DNA of 64,000 nt from Symbiodinium natans (lineage: Eukaryota; Sar; Dinophyceae; Suessiales; Symbiodiniaceae). Location of the stretch: the NCBI GenBank assembly GCA_905221605.1, contig CAJNDS010002223.1, positions 506,500-570,499 of the forward strand, written 5' to 3'. Shown here piece by piece: positions 46,985 through 59,127 of the stretch. Each line of letters opens with the position of its first letter. Position 1 is the first letter of the stretch. A program made the position numbers and the translations under genes. The notes below the pieces were generated by a model. It ran no database searches. It had not been told where the DNA came from and worked only from the letters and a program-made list of their open reading frames with translations.

Positions 46985-48386
46985 CACGGCCATAGGTTTG
47001 TAATCAGGGCTTGTTGCTCTTAATGCGGCTTCAAGGTGTTGTGGGTGGCACGCCTGCTGGGCCAACTCTCACTGCAGCCTCCATGACAGCTGGAGAACCC
47101 TGAAGCCCTAAACCCTAAACCCTAAACCCTAAACCCTAAGCCCTAAACTAAACCCTAAGCCCTAAACCCTAAACCCTAAACCCTAAACCTTAAACCCTGA
47201 CCCTGAACCTGAAACCCTATACACCAAACCCTAACCCCCCCCTCCCCCCAAACTAGAGATCGATGGAACTCTCTATAAATTAAGGGACCTTGGAGCTAAA
47301 CAGTCAGGCGTTCTGGAGCATGCACGAAAGACGTATGAAGGTTTAGGGTTTAGGGTTTAGGGTTTAGGGTTTAGGGTTTAGGGTTTAGGGTTTAGGGTTT
47401 AGGGTTTAGGGTTTAGGGTTAAACTCTCCCCTGAAGCCACAAATCCTCGCCGGCAGTACGAGCCTCACTGCTTGGTCACCGGAGCCCCCGCGTGAGGTGG
47501 GGAGGGCCTTCGAAAGCAAAAGCAACAAAAATGGCTTTCCTGGGAGCGCTTTCTGGTCGTGGTTTCGGGAAGTCCTTGGTTTCGAAGTTGCCGGGGGTTG
47601 GGGTTAGAGGGTGTTGTGGATCGAGTCGGGTTCGGGTTGTCTGCGAAGCCAAGGCACATTGAGGAACTGCACCCTAGAACAGAACCCAAACCGTGAACCT
47701 GGAACCTGAACGACAGTCTGAGTCTCGAGCCCTGTCGAACAGATCGAGCTAGCTGCCGCGGATGACCCAGAGGTGTCGAAGCCTCGGTACCTGTTGGGGT
47801 TCGGATTTCGGGTTTTACGTTTCTGTCCAACAGGCTGCCAGGTATCAGGGCCCTGCACCTCTCAACGACCTACGAATGCCTGGTTCGAAGGCGAGTGCGA
47901 CATGAAGGCATTGTCGATGCAAAGCTCCATTGCTTCCACATGCCTGCATGTTTCTTGAACCATCGTTTGTATTGACTTGATCAACAGACTTCCGATCAGC
48001 CTCCCCAGCAAGTGCATGATGGTGCTACCCAAAATGCCTTTGGGCCATTTTGCCTCATATAGGGTTTAGGGTTTAGGGTTTAGGGTTTAGGTATAAAGTC
48101 TCACCCGTGGCTCGCTGTGGGTGACCATTCTGCTGTAGCCGGAGATGGCCTGACGAGTGCTTGACCTTCAGCCTCCTTGAAAAGTGATTGTCCGGAACTA
48201 CTATGGGCCCGGGCTCCCTAAACCCTAAACCCTAAACCCTAAACCCTAAACCCTAAACCCTAAACCCTAAACCCTAAACCCTAAACCCTAAACCCTAAAC
48301 CCTAAACACCCAAGGCCTTTGAAAACCCTTGACAAACCCTCAAAACTCCCGTGAAAACTTTTTTTGAAACTCTGAGGGGCTCCCAG

Positions 48387-48434
48387 CGCCACGTCCGCGT
48401 GCAGCGCGCGGTGGCCGTGGCCTCGTGGGCGCGG
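48387..48434 (+). CDS. Exon-like segment (16 codons), unknown gene
   Basis: CTCCCAG to GCGCGG|GCTCCTGG reads RHVRVQRAVAVASWAR. The composition is GC-rich and the donor GC-type. The acceptor lacks the usual following G. Confidence 0.3.
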
Positions 48435-49392
48435 GCTCCTGGAAGGTTTTAGGGTTTAGGGTTTAGGGTTTAGGTTTTGGGGTTTAGGGTTTAGGGTTTA
48501 GGGAAGATTCGTGGCAACTTCGCTTGCTAGGCAGGCCCTTGGGATGTTTCGTATTTTCCCTTCTTGGGCTGAAGAGGATTGGGAACATTGTTCAGAGGGT
48601 TTTCAGGGGCCATCCTGGCTTGTTTGCCCCAACCCCAAAAAATGCCCGAAACGACCCGAAACTACCATTGAGCGTGTTGCGGCTCGGGACTTAAAAAAAA
48701 TTGAGGTGAGGGGAGGTATTTTGGGGGTTCATCTGTGAGCTTTGGGGCAAACCGAGCTCTCAGCTCCTGCACCCCAAGCCCGAACCTTCACCTAACCGCT
48801 GCATGCACGATGCCATGACCAACATTGGGGCACACCGATAATCATCTGGCATGCTCTTCTGTTGATGAAGTGTCGTGACCGCATGAAACTAAGAACAATA
48901 AGCATACTAAGCACATTCAGCATATTGAGCCTTTCAGGACGAGCGCGAGCGCGCGCGCGCGTCTGTTGCGCGTACTGACATGTTGCAAGCATACGATTCA
49001 CTGGAATGCATGTTTCCGCAAATGCTGACAGTGCAAATGCAGCAAACACAAGCTGGCAAAAAGGCGGAAACCCTAATGGCTCTTGGCCTCAACCCCCCCC
49101 CCAAAAAAAAAAAAAAAAATATATATATATATTATATAATAGTAATAATAACAACAAAAAATGAATTCCCGATGAAGGACTGTTAGTATAAGGGGGAACA
49201 TGGCAAGGTGTAGGGTTTAGGTGGGCAGGATTCATGAATCAGAAAGGCGCCGAGCGAGGCTCATTGCCATCGCTCTCTCCAAATGAGGGATCAATGTAAT
49301 TACTCCTCAAAGGTACCCTGTTTTAGGGTTTTGGGGTGGTTCTTCAGGCAACAAGTAGATAGCCCGGCTACCGGCCCACAACAACTCCACAG

Positions 49393-49434
49393 GCCCGGAT
49401 GCTGATCGCCTTACCCGAGCATCTGGGCTGCCAG
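49393..49434 (+). CDS. Exon-like segment (14 codons), unknown gene
   Basis: CTCCACAG|GCC to TGCCAG|GAGGCC reads ARMLIALPEHLGCQ. AG|G acceptor and GA donor as in the kinesin gene. Weak evidence otherwise. Confidence 0.3.
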
Positions 49435-49669
49435 GAGGCCACATGACTGAGGGCTGGGCTTCCTAACACTTTGCTAGGGGAGTCTTAGGGTTTTAAGGGT
49501 TTTAAGGGTTTTTCAGGGTTTTTTAGGGCTTTTTTAGGGTTTAAGGCTTTTTTGGGTTTTTAGGCTTTGTAGGGCTTTTCGGGTGTTTAGGGTTTCAGGG
49601 GTTAGGGGTGCCGGGAGCCTGACTTCAGCGGGGGTCCTAAGAGGAGGACACCTGCGAGTCTCTTTACCC

Positions 49670-49764
49670 GGTTTCTGAAGATAGGGGACCCCCAATATAG
49701 ATCCCCAAATAGTAGGATCCCCTTAAAATAAGGATCCCAAGACGGTACACTAATTTCGGAAACC
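49670..49764. mobile_element. MITE-like element, family B (copy B7)
   Basis: GGTTTCTGAAGATAGGGGAC and CTAATTTCGGAAACC ends, with GATCCCCAAATAGTAGGATC in the centre: the clearest full-length member. Confidence 0.75.
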
Positions 49765-49777
49765 ACCAAACGTGCGC

Positions 49778-49932
49778 AGATCTTCCAAAAACCCTTGATT
49801 AAGGTTTCTACCCTAATTCATAATAAGGATATCCTTAGTATAAAGTAGGGCATATTCCTTAAATTAGGGTATGAATAAGGATCCTTAGTATAAAGTAGGG
49901 CATATTCCTTATTGAAGGGATTTTGGAAGATC
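49778..49932. mobile_element. MITE-like element, family E (copy E1)
   Basis: AGATCTTCCAAAAACCC and GGGATTTTGGAAGATCT ends. The interior holds two copies of AAGGAT(AT)CCTTAGTATAAAG-type units. It lies 13 bp after B7. Confidence 0.75.
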
Positions 49933-51384
49933 TGGGTGCACATAGGAAGCCTGAGCTTGGCTGGGCGGGCTGTTTACACAGCATGTCAATGGCGCCACGA
50001 CTTCGGAGAGCTTGAGGGTTTGGGGTTTGGGGTTTGGGGTTTAGGGTTTAGGGCTAGGGTTTAGGATTTGGGGTTTAGGGCTTGGGGTTTAGGGTTTAGG
50101 GTTTAGGGTTTAGGGTTTAGGGCTTGGGGCTTAGGGCGCATCGGTTTTTATCGACCTCCGAGAAACACGCCTTTTTTCCATTGACAAGCTCGAGACTTGC
50201 TGGAGCAGCAAGCCCCGCTTCCACCACAAAGAGAGACTCAGAGAGGGAGAGAGGGAGAAAGAAAGACAGAAATAAATAGAGAAAGAAAGACAGAAATAAA
50301 TAGAGACAAAAATGAAAGAAACAAACAAGGAGCCACAGACACCAAGAAAAGAAGCAAGTTCAAACAATAAGCAATAAGAAAGAAGATGCAGGAATTGCAG
50401 AATTGCAGGCGCAAGTTCGCCTGCATTGGAGTGCTGCAGGGATTTCCGCAGCAGGATCGGACCTCGAGGATGTGCAAGGGGCCAAGACATCAAGAGCGAA
50501 CGAAAGAACGAAAGAAAGAAAGCGCGAAGCAGACTTAAAGCTACTTTGGGGTTTAGGGTTTAGGGTTTAGGGTTTAGGGTTTAGGGTTTAGGGTTTAGGG
50601 TTTAGGGTTTAGGGTTTAGGGGCAAAGACGCTCGCTTTGCCATTCACGGGACCACTCCGGGACAATTTGGGACACAAAACGCCACACCCCTCAACCAGGA
50701 GCCGAACGCCCAAGCACCGAAACTAACCGCCATAACCCCTTAAAGGGTTTAGGGTTTAGGGTTTAGGGTTTAGGGTTTAGGGTTTAGGGTTTAGGGTTTA
50801 GGGTTTAGGGTTTAGGGTTTAGGTTTGTACATATCGGGTAGATAGTCCCTTAAAGGGTATTTTGAAGGGACCCCTCATTCTCTCATATGTCTGAATGCCC
50901 AAAAAGCGCCCGAGTTGCCCACTCCATTCAGGGCTCAAGGCCTTCAAAACGCCCTCTGGGGAAGTTTCCCCAAAGTCCTCTAAAGCAGAAGCCCTGGACC
51001 CTAAACCCTAAACCCTAAACCCTAAAAGCCCTATAAGCCCTATAAACCCTATAAACCCTATAAACCCTATGAAACCTATAAACCCTACAATAAACCCTAT
51101 AATCAACCCTATAAACCCTAAACCCTAAACCCGAATCTCCGATTCCCTTCAGTCGGGCTGAGGGCTTGTGGGGTTTTGGGTTTCACGGTGCTCACAGACT
51201 CAGAGCCTGTAGTGCTTTTGAGAAGGCTTTGGGGTGATGATGCGGATGGTTCGGCATGAGGGGAGTGCAGTAGGGTTCTGCCCTGAAACAGTTACCCTAA
51301 ACTAAGCCCTAAGCCCTAAGCCCTAAGCCCTAAGCCCTAAGCCCTAAACCCTAAACCCTAAACTGTTCACGAAACCTGGTGCAG

Positions 51385-51437
51385 GAATGGTCACTGCAGG
51401 GCTTGGGCAAGGGCCAAGGCTTCCTTGTCGCCGTGAG
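51385..51437 (+). CDS. Exon-like segment, unknown gene
   Basis: GGTGCAG|GAA to GCCGTGAG|GCCTCC reads EWSLQGLGKGQGFLVAV. Border style fits. No family recognised. Confidence 0.3.
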
Positions 51438-51673
51438 GCCTCCTTGGCGCTTCTGTAGGATTTAGGGTTTAGGGTTTAGGGTGTAGGGTTTAGGGTTTAG
51501 GGTGTGGGGTGTGGGGTGTCGGGTGTCGGGTGTCGGGTTTGGGGGTTAGGGTTTAGGGCTTGGGGGCTTGGGTGTCTTGATTTGCTTTTGGGGTTCAAGC
51601 TCTTTCTTGCTTGCCCTGCAAGATCCTACAGTCCCGGATCTTAAAGGGCCACCGAACCCCAAGAAACTTGCCG

Positions 51674-51754
51674 TTGGTTAGTAGGGAATGGGGGAAATAA
51701 GGTACCCTATAGACTCAAGGAGGGCCCTGACTCCCTCATTCCCTGCTAGCCAAG
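51674..51754. mobile_element. MITE-like palindromic element (single copy)
   Basis: TTGGTTAGTAGGGAATG and CATTCCCTGCTAGCCAA form imperfect inverted ends around 45 bp. Confidence 0.55.
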
Positions 51755-52044
51755 CAGTAAGAGGAAAGGCATGACCGGCACGAACCACACACAGGGCGAA
51801 GCCCCTTTCAGAACAGTTCAACATGAGCAAATGCCCCCTTATGATAAGGACCGCAATGAGGCACCCCCTAACTTCGGAAACCCCAAGTCCTCTTTGGCGT
51901 CCAAAAAACACGCTGCCTGCAGGAGCTCGTACACAGGACACTCCGTCGCCGAGGGCTTCGCCTTACTCCACCGCTTCGTGGCCTGGAAAGGGTTCCCTAA
52001 GCCTTCCCGGTGCGTTCGGTTCACTTGCACTGGTTGTTTCTTTC

Positions 52045-52385
52045 AAGGTTTCGGCTCTGTCTGTCAGTGTCTGTCTGTGTCTGTCTGTGTCTGTTTGTGT
52101 CGGTGTGTGTATCCATTTGTGTGTGCGTCTCTCTCTCACTCTCTCTCACTCTCTCTCACTCTCTCTCACTCTCTCTCACTCTCTCTCACTCTCTCTCACT
52201 CTCTCTCTCACTCTCTCTCACTCTCTCTCACTCTCTCTCACTCTCTCTCACTCTCTCTCTCACTCTCTCACTCACTCTCTCACTCTCGCTCTCACTCTGG
52301 CTCTCACTCTCGCTCTCACTCTCGCTCTCACTCACTCACTCACTCTCTCACTCTCTCTCTCTCCCTCTCTCTCTCTCTCTGTCTC
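52045..52385 (+). repeat. CT-rich microsatellite (CTCTCTCACT)
   Basis: GTCTGT units pass into about 250 bp of CTCTCTCACT and CTCACT repeats. It keeps several frames open in Ser/Leu/His-rich nonsense, which I do not call coding. Confidence 0.9.
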
Positions 52386-53340
52386 TGGGTACGGGGTACG
52401 CGTGCATGCTTGGGTGCACGTTCGTGCTTGGGCGCGAGCGCGTGAGCAGGAGCGTGAGCGTGCGTGCTTTGGAAACAGGTTTCCACATCCTGCAACAAAG
52501 CTTCATCAGCTTCATATCCGCGCGCAGGAAGCATGGCGGCCCGTACTCTCAGACATGCCAACGAAGCTACAGAGTACAGGTGGATGGGACTGCAGACGTG
52601 CAATCTTGTATTGGCATGATCGCTGCTGCGTGTCTGGACGCGCAACTGCTCCTGTAGCCACTCTGCTCAGGCCAGCTGGACCGTGGACCCCGGAGCTTCC
52701 CTTGCGCCTTCGATGTACCCAGCTCTGGCCATCTCGCGGGATGTGTGTGGGCGTGCCACTCTGGCTCTGCAGCTTCATGTCGGATTCAACTATCACTATC
52801 GGCTCTGGTGCTCTGGTGCAGGTTGTATGTGTGCCCTTTGCCGGGTCCCTGTCCCCTGATGCTTGCGCTTGCTCGGGCGGTCCTGTTTGCCGGGCTCCTC
52901 CGACACGGGCCTCCGACCCTTCCACGGCTCCTCGTTTCGTTGATCCCTTTGTACGCAGTGAACACACTGCTCTTCTCGGCACTCGCTGTGCCATTGCCAC
53001 CTTGTCAAAGGCAGTGCACGATGACATCACGATGACCCAAGGTGGCCCAGGTGGTGGGTCGCAGGTCAAGAAGGCGCAGGCGCGGGCACGACTCACGACC
53101 GTTCCTGGCGAGCACGCCGTGGCAGCGCCTGCGACTCTGTCTCTGTGCACTGGTCATGCGCCCGATCAGTCACATTACTGGTCTGCTTGACACGCTATCA
53201 CTCTGTGCGCCGAGTTCACATCACCACTTGAAACGCACACCCCGGTGTGTACTCCGGGCTGCCTGCCTGACCACTCACCTGTGGAGCAGCTGCCCCCACG
53301 GCCGCCAAAAAGTCAAGTTGGTGATTGATGCCGCTACACT
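52386..53340. other. GC-rich stretch without telomere repeats, no gene recognised
   Basis: Nearly 1 kb is free of telomere-like repeats and is open on both strands for about 200 codons (for example 52512-53150 on the minus strand). Neither translation shows a recognisable family or steady codon structure. It could be an unrecognised transposon fragment or gene. Confidence 0.4.
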
Positions 53341-54538
53341 CGTCGCGCCTATACCCTAAACCCTGAACCCTAACACCCTAAAACCCCTAAACCCTAAACC
53401 CAGGGGCCCCGAGTTTTGGGACACAGGCGTCCCTTTGCAGACCAATTTCGCCTTGATTTGGCATGAGCTTGGGGACATGCCCTGGTGGCTTCACCGTCTG
53501 CCGAAATATAAGACTTTCGTAGTTTCGTGGTTTGAGGATTTGGGGTTTGTACTAGGGTGGTGTGAGGCTGAAAGTTTTGTTTTTGTGCTTGCACGACTGC
53601 TGGTTAGGGGGTCCGAGTTCAGGCGTGAGAGTATGAAGGGTGCAGAGTTCAGGAGTCTTTGGCTTGCACGACTGGTGTTTCGGAGTTTCGACCCACCCCC
53701 TACCCTCCCTCTAAACCCTAAACCCTAAACCCTAAACCCTAAACCCTAAACCCTAAACCCTAAACCCTAAACCCTAAACCCTAAACCCTAAACCCGAAAC
53801 CCCCCCCCCCCCCAAAACCCCATCCCATCAAAGACCCACGAAGCAGCAAAACATAGGACATAGGCACGCCTGATGAAGAGCCCAGGCTACCGGGTCACTC
53901 CGAAGGAGTCTCCCAGCCAGGCCTTTGGGGGGAGGGGGGGTTGGCGGTGTGGCAAGTCGGAGTGGGGGCAGGAGTAGAGATCCTTGGGATCCAAGAGAGA
54001 TTTGGTTCAACCTAAGACTCCTGGAGCATGTGGGAGGGCCTGGGATCCTAGTAGTCTATACGCTAGCAGCTAGCCAGGCCTTACAGAAGACATAGTCAAG
54101 TCGGTGGATTGATGGTCGCTAAGGGCTTGGTGTCTTCGTTGTGAAGATTCGGGATTGTCGTTTTGTGGTTTTTTTTTCGTTGGCAAGGAACTCACCCTTT
54201 AACAGATTCCGAAGCCTCTGCAGCACCTTGACGCTCGGCACTTGAGGAGTCTACGGCATCCGTCAGTCTCAGCGCTGAGGCTTGGTTTAGGGGTTTTTAG
54301 GGGTTTTTAGGGTTTAGGGTGTAGGGTTGGGGTTTGGGGTTTGGGGTTTGTGGGGCTTTAACCAGTTAAGGGCCTTGCAGGACTTGGTGACTACTAAGCA
54401 TTCAGACGGGTCGTCAAGGCCCGAGAGCTCGTCAGCGTCTGTACGGGGTTGCGCTGAACTAGGCGCTCTGGTCCCTCTGGTCCCTCTGGTAGGAGTGCTA
54501 CTGCAGCTGCCGGTTGGTTGGGAGTTCTCGAGGGGTTC

Positions 54539-54752
54539 TTGGAGGTTCATGGTACTTGTTAGCCAGCTATAACTGCACTTCTAGCCCACCGATAAGCCCC
54601 TTAAGTGCCCTAAGAAGGTTATAAGTACAGTTATAAGTACAGTTATAAGTACAGTTATAAGTACAGATAAGCCCCTTAAGTGCCCTAAGAAGGTTATAAG
54701 TACAGTTATAAGTACAGTTATAATTGGTTCATAAGTGCCATGAAGCTCCAAA
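54539..54752. mobile_element. MITE-like element, family D with internal expansion (copy D2)
   Basis: TTGGAGGTTCATGGTACTTG and a degenerate right end (AGTGCCATGAAGCTCCAAAG). The block GATAAGCCCCTTAAGTGCCC with its following GTTATAAGTACA repeats occurs twice, so the copy is 80 bp longer than D1. Confidence 0.75.
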
Positions 54753-55553
54753 GTTGGGGTTGAAGCCATCTCAGCCTTCAGCATCCAGCAGCCGAGGGGA
54801 TGAGGGTTTAGGGTTTAGGGTTTAGGGTTTAGGGTTTAGGGTTGAGGGTTTAGGGTTTAGGGTTTAGGGTTTAGGGTTAGGAGTTCAGCGGCCAGTGCCC
54901 GGGGTTTTGTTTGCAGCCCAAGCCCCTCATGCCTGCAGACAAAGCCGTGCCGTTGATAGAGTGTGCGACCCTTAGGGCCGATCAACAAAAAGCCAAACAC
55001 GACTTAGGAGCAGCAACCGCAATCGGACGACTGCATCGGTTTTGGTAAGTCATCCAGGCAGTTCGATAGGGTTTGGGGTTTTAGGGTTTTAGGGTTTAGG
55101 GTTTAGGGTTTAGGGTTTAGGGTTTAGGGTTTAGGGTTTGGGGTCTGACATGGACTGTCTGAGATGACGCAAGCAGCAACGTGAGGGCCAAGTCCGAGGA
55201 GCGGGAGAGAGGCCACACACAGATGCACGCAAGGGTTTAGGGTTTAGGGTTTAGGGTTTAGGGTTTAGGGTTTAGGGTTCAGGGTTTAGGGTTTAGGGTT
55301 TAGGGTTTGCGGACGCCCGCGCCTGCTTGGCGGAGACCAGAGCATACCAACACGCCCCATCTCCTAGGTCTATGAGGACCTCAGGGCCAGCTGACTCAGA
55401 CGATTATTTTGTAATAGTAGTATTTTTGTTATTACTGCTATTAAGATGATCATTATTTTTGATGATGTTCTTTATGGTTGTTTTGTTTTCCGAGGGGGGG
55501 GGGGGGGGAGGGGGCGGGTGAGGGGGGCCTCGCCGGGACCAAAAGCAGTGCAG

Positions 55554-55604
55554 GCTGAGCTGCAGTGGCATTCAAGCCACACCTTTGCCAGCCGCATCGA
55601 GCAG
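55554..55604 (+). CDS. Exon-like segment (17 codons), unknown gene
   Basis: AGTGCAG|GCT to GAGCAG|GCCGAC reads AELQWHSSHTFASRIEQ. It joins the next exon-like segment in phase 0 (IEQ + AMIDAF), which raises its credibility. No family recognised. Confidence 0.42.
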
Positions 55605-55735
55605 GCCGACCCAACTGTGGAAAGAACCCTAAGCCCTAAACCCTAAACCCTAAACCTTAAACCCCAGAGAAAGACTTTGGCTGGTTTTGGCTGGTTTCTG
55701 AGTTGGGTCAGAGTAGAGTTTAGAGGCCCGGCCTT

Positions 55736-55840
55736 GGGATGTTTCCCCTTATGCTAACAGCCTAACAGTCCTTCATAGGGATGATCGCACCCCCAGTAAT
55801 AATCCCCATGAAGGACTGTTAGGAGAAGGGGGAGCATCCC
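55736..55840. mobile_element. MITE-like element, family A (copy A5)
   Basis: GGGATGTTTCCCCTTATGCT and GTTAGGAGAAGGGGGAGCATCCC-like ends, with an internal AGTCCTTCATAGGGAT. It lies in the putative intron between the two exon-like segments. Confidence 0.75.
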
Positions 55841-55985
55841 GAGCTTAGAGACTCAACCCCCCAAGTACCCCCCCCAAAACCCAAATCTTGAGTGTGGAAG
55901 GAGGGCTTAGGGTTTAGGGTGTAGGGATCTCCTTGGGCCAAGGGTGAGAAAGGTTCGACTTGGAGCTATCATCTCCTCCTCACAG

Positions 55986-56031
55986 GCGATGATTGACGCC
56001 TTCCGGCGCCATTTCGAGACGCAGCGCTGCG
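55986..56031 (+). CDS. Exon-like segment, unknown gene
   Basis: A pyrimidine-rich CTCCTCCTCACAG|GCG acceptor opens AMIDAFRRHFETQRC. The donor is ambiguous (GC at 56023 or 56032). It is one of the best-looking acceptors in the window. Confidence 0.42.
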
Positions 56032-57144
56032 GCTGCACACTGGGCTTTTCTCGGTGGATTGAGGTCCTGATCCTTGAATTCGTAAATCGTGGACAGGCCT
56101 CAAGAACCCATTTCCACTGTTTTGCCTACATGCCCTGGAAAACCGGCTCTTGTGTATTTTGAGCTTACGAAGCATAGACCGGGGTTTGGGGAATGGTGCT
56201 AGGTTTTCGATGTCGGCCTCGTTGGTTTCTGCGTGGCAACTCCTGTTTTGCGAACCACGTCCCGACAAAGCACTGAATGGCAAACCCTCAGCCAGCCGAA
56301 GCCGCGATAGATCAAACCGTCATAGCCCCAAACCCTGCAGCTCAGAGTTCCAGGACTTAGAGTTGAGAGGTCCGGATTCAGGATTGAGGGGATTGGGGAT
56401 TAAGGTGGAGGCTTCAGAGTTGAGGGTTTAGAGCTGCTGAGACCACCAAGCCTTGGGTCCCAGTTCCTTCAGCTTAGGAGACCAAAAAGCCAAGAACTTT
56501 CGAGAACTTTTTGTCTCGCAAGGTTTTTGTTTTTGGGGAATGGGGTTTCTCAAGTGCCCTGATGAAAGACAGCTGGTATTCCATGACCGGCTTAAGCTGA
56601 CCAAGTGCACGAAGGATCCACTGAAAGGAACGTAAAAGGTCGATTCGAGCACGCGCGATTCGGGTTTAGGGTTTAGGGTTTAGGGTTTAGGGTTTAGGGT
56701 TTAGGGTTTAGGGTTTAGGGTTCAAGGGCGGTCGGAGCAAGGCGATTCGGGCACGAATCCCGAATCAACCACTGGCGGTTCCCATCTCCTGGCACTGAAT
56801 CCGGGGTTGCCTCTCCTATATCCTTTTCAGGTTTCTACCCCTCATCTCCTTGCACCGTGTAGGTTTTCCACGCAGTGCTATAGCCCTAAAGCCTTCGAGA
56901 AGATGCGAATGAGCCCACTAAAAAGCAAACCTGAACAACCCTGAATCCTTAAACCCTAAACCCTAAACCCTAAACCCTAAACCCTAAACCCTAAACCCTA
57001 AACCCTAAGGCCCCAACTTCTGCAGAGCCCGGCCCGACAAGGTTCATACCGCTGGCTAGGCGGTGGATGGCGGCCACGAGCCTACTGATGCAGGGTGCAG
57101 TTTCGGGCCTTCGGTTTCCGCTTCCAGAGAGGCTTAGTAGTAGA

Positions 57145-57222
57145 GTAGGTAACCTTTAACCTTTTTGGGGTAATATATTCCCCTTATAATCCCAAAGGTT
57201 AACCTTTAAAAGCCCTAGGTAC
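57145..57222. mobile_element. MITE-like palindromic element (single copy)
   Basis: TAGGTAACCTTTAACCTTTTTGGG (first part) and CCCAAAGGTTAACCTTTAAAAG-like right end form imperfect inverted repeats around TAATATATTCCCCTTATAA. Confidence 0.5.
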
Positions 57223-57719
57223 TGGACAACTAAGGAGGGAGATATGATCAAGGATTCTTGGGTACGGCAGCCTCCCATCTCCCTAATACCGAAACCCTCC
57301 AGCATAGCACACGGAAGCCGGCAACTGGAGTCGCAGCCACCAGTTGAAGTCCAGAATCCCCCAAAGCCCGAAGGCCCTGAAGCAGTGCATCGAAGGCCTT
57401 TGACAATCTGACCCTCGTAGGCGATTTTCAGGAGGAATTGTCATGAGCACGGTAGTGTATCTTCTCTCAGAGCTGATCATTTCAAGAGGCCGGGCTTTTG
57501 GAGCTTGGCTTTTGGGTTGTAGGGCTTGGGATATCCTGAAGGCTCATGGGTTGGGATTCAGAGTCAGAGCTTGGCCAGTGCAGTATTTAATATGGGCTTC
57601 AACGATTCTAGGGCCTCGGACTTTCCGTCTACAAGTCGCGCAGTCACATGTAGAGTTCTAACCGGGGCGGCCCAGCATTTTAATCCAAACTGCTTGAAGC
57701 GGGTCAAGGACTCCCAGGA

Positions 57720-57863
<144 letters not shown>

Positions 57864-58112
57864 AAACCCAAGAACCTTCAGACCCCACTGCGAGGTCATG
57901 CCGCAGGGAGCAGGTGCCTTCGTGCTGTGTTGGGATTTCCACCTCGTCTTTCGGCACTGTGTTTAGGGTTTAGGGTTTAGGGTTTAGGGTTTAGGGTTTA
58001 AGGTTTAGGTAGCTTGGGAGTTATACAGTTATACTGCGTGTGGCTTGAGGGTTGTGGGTCAGATGACTTAAGGGCTGCGGGCGCAAGAGAGATTCGGAGA
58101 TGGAGGTGTTGC

Positions 58113-58231
58113 CTTTGCAGCTGAACATGTGATGCCTGGGGTCAAGCTCATCTTTGATGAGCGATTTAAGCAGCGCCTTTTCCGGCAGGACTCCGAAGTC
58201 AATCTTGGCCAGCTCAATGCAGATCTTGAAC
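58113..58231 (-). CDS. Minus-strand exon, possibly from a RasGAP-like protein
   Basis: Read on the minus strand after CCCTAAAG|G, 39 codons are open with strong protein-like character: FKICIELAKIDFGVLPEKAL, then LKSLIKDELDPRHHMFSCK. A GC donor follows (AAAG|GCAACA). Without the donor the frame continues GNTSISESLL. The pattern helix, L-x-x-L-I-x-D-E, then M-F-x-x-K-G-N-x-x-x-S weakly recalls the start of RasGAP domains (L-F-R-G-N-S). The acceptor AG comes from the edge of a telomere-like tract. It shows that a second host gene lies here in the opposite orientation to the kinesin gene. Confidence 0.5.
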
Positions 58232-58760
58232 CTTTAGGGTCTAGGGTTTAGGGTTTAGGGTTTAGGGTTTAGGGTTTAGGGTTTAGGGTTTAGGGACCAG
58301 AACCCGAAATCCCAAACCCTTTGAAATTAAAACCATCCTGGCTGAGCTTAGCAGAAGCTCGTCTGTCGAGAGGCTGCTAGATGGCCTTCAAGAAGCCTGC
58401 ATCCTTTCAAAGCCCTACACTCTAGTCCCTGAGCCCTTGACCTCAAAGAGGCGGCTATGCGTCTGAGGAGCCAGGTTCTGCCTCCAGGCGCTGGGAATGC
58501 CCTAAACCTAAAACCTAAACCCTAAACCCTAAACCCTTTTACAGTCTGCATTCTTTACATAGCGGCTTGAGGGTCAGTTTACCCCGCACCCTCAAACCCT
58601 AAACCCTAAACCCTAAACCCTAAACCCTAAACCCTAAACCCTAAACCCTAAACCCTAAACCCTAAACCCTAAACCCTAAACCCTAAACCCTAAACCCTAA
58701 AGGCCCTCCTCGAGTGCAAGCCCTGAAGACTTGCCACTGTGGCGCCCTGGACTCTCAGCT

Positions 58761-59000
58761 GGGTAGCCCAGCGGTACCCTTCCTTTGTTTTTGGTTCAAG
58801 GTTCCCTTATAAAGCAACCAACCCCAAAAAAAGGGGTACTCTTGTGTTTAGGGTTTAGGGTTTAGGGTTTAGGGTTTAGGGTTTAGGGTTTAGGGTTTAG
58901 GGTTTAGGGTTTAGGGTTTAGGGTTTAGGGTCAAGGTTCCCTTATAAAGCAGCCAACCCCAAAAGAGGGCGTACCCTTATTGTAATATGGTTACTGGGCT
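58761..59000. mobile_element. MITE-like element, family F, with a telomere-like tract and direct repeat
   Basis: GGGTAGCCCAGCGGTACCCT on the left and ATATGGTTACTGGGCT on the right. Inside, TTTAGGG repeats (58845-58930) are flanked by a repeated 34-bp segment at 58795-58828 and 58931-58964 (one mismatch). Confidence 0.65.
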
Positions 59001-59127
59001 CAAAAGCCAAAAGCCAAAGGCCAAAGGCCAAAAGCCAAAAGCCAAAAGCCAAAAGCCAAAAGCCAAAAGCCAAAAGCCAAAAGCCAAAAGCCAAAGGCCA
59101 AAAGCCAAAAGCCAATAGCCAAAAGCC
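59001..59127. repeat. 7-bp tandem repeat CAAAAGC
   Basis: About 18 copies of CAAAAGC (reverse GCTTTTG), a few with GG for A. It begins exactly at the end of the family F element. On the minus strand it yields an open AFGFWLL repeat that I do not call a gene. Confidence 0.9.

Noticed and set aside
50730-50865. Direct repeat CCCTTAAAGGG around the tract at 50.75 kb as a target duplication
   Set aside because: The sequence is its own palindrome and the right copy lies about 30 bp beyond the tract, so it is probably chance or a separate small element.
51823-53190. 455-codon open frame containing a Ser/Leu/His-rich stretch
   Set aside because: It is kept open by a CT microsatellite; the rest has no recognisable domain and competes with open frames on the other strand.
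56641-56755. CGATTCG(A/G)GCACG repeat flanking the tract at 56.66 kb
   Set aside because: The copies are not adjacent to the tract and differ by one base; too weak to add to the three clearer cases.
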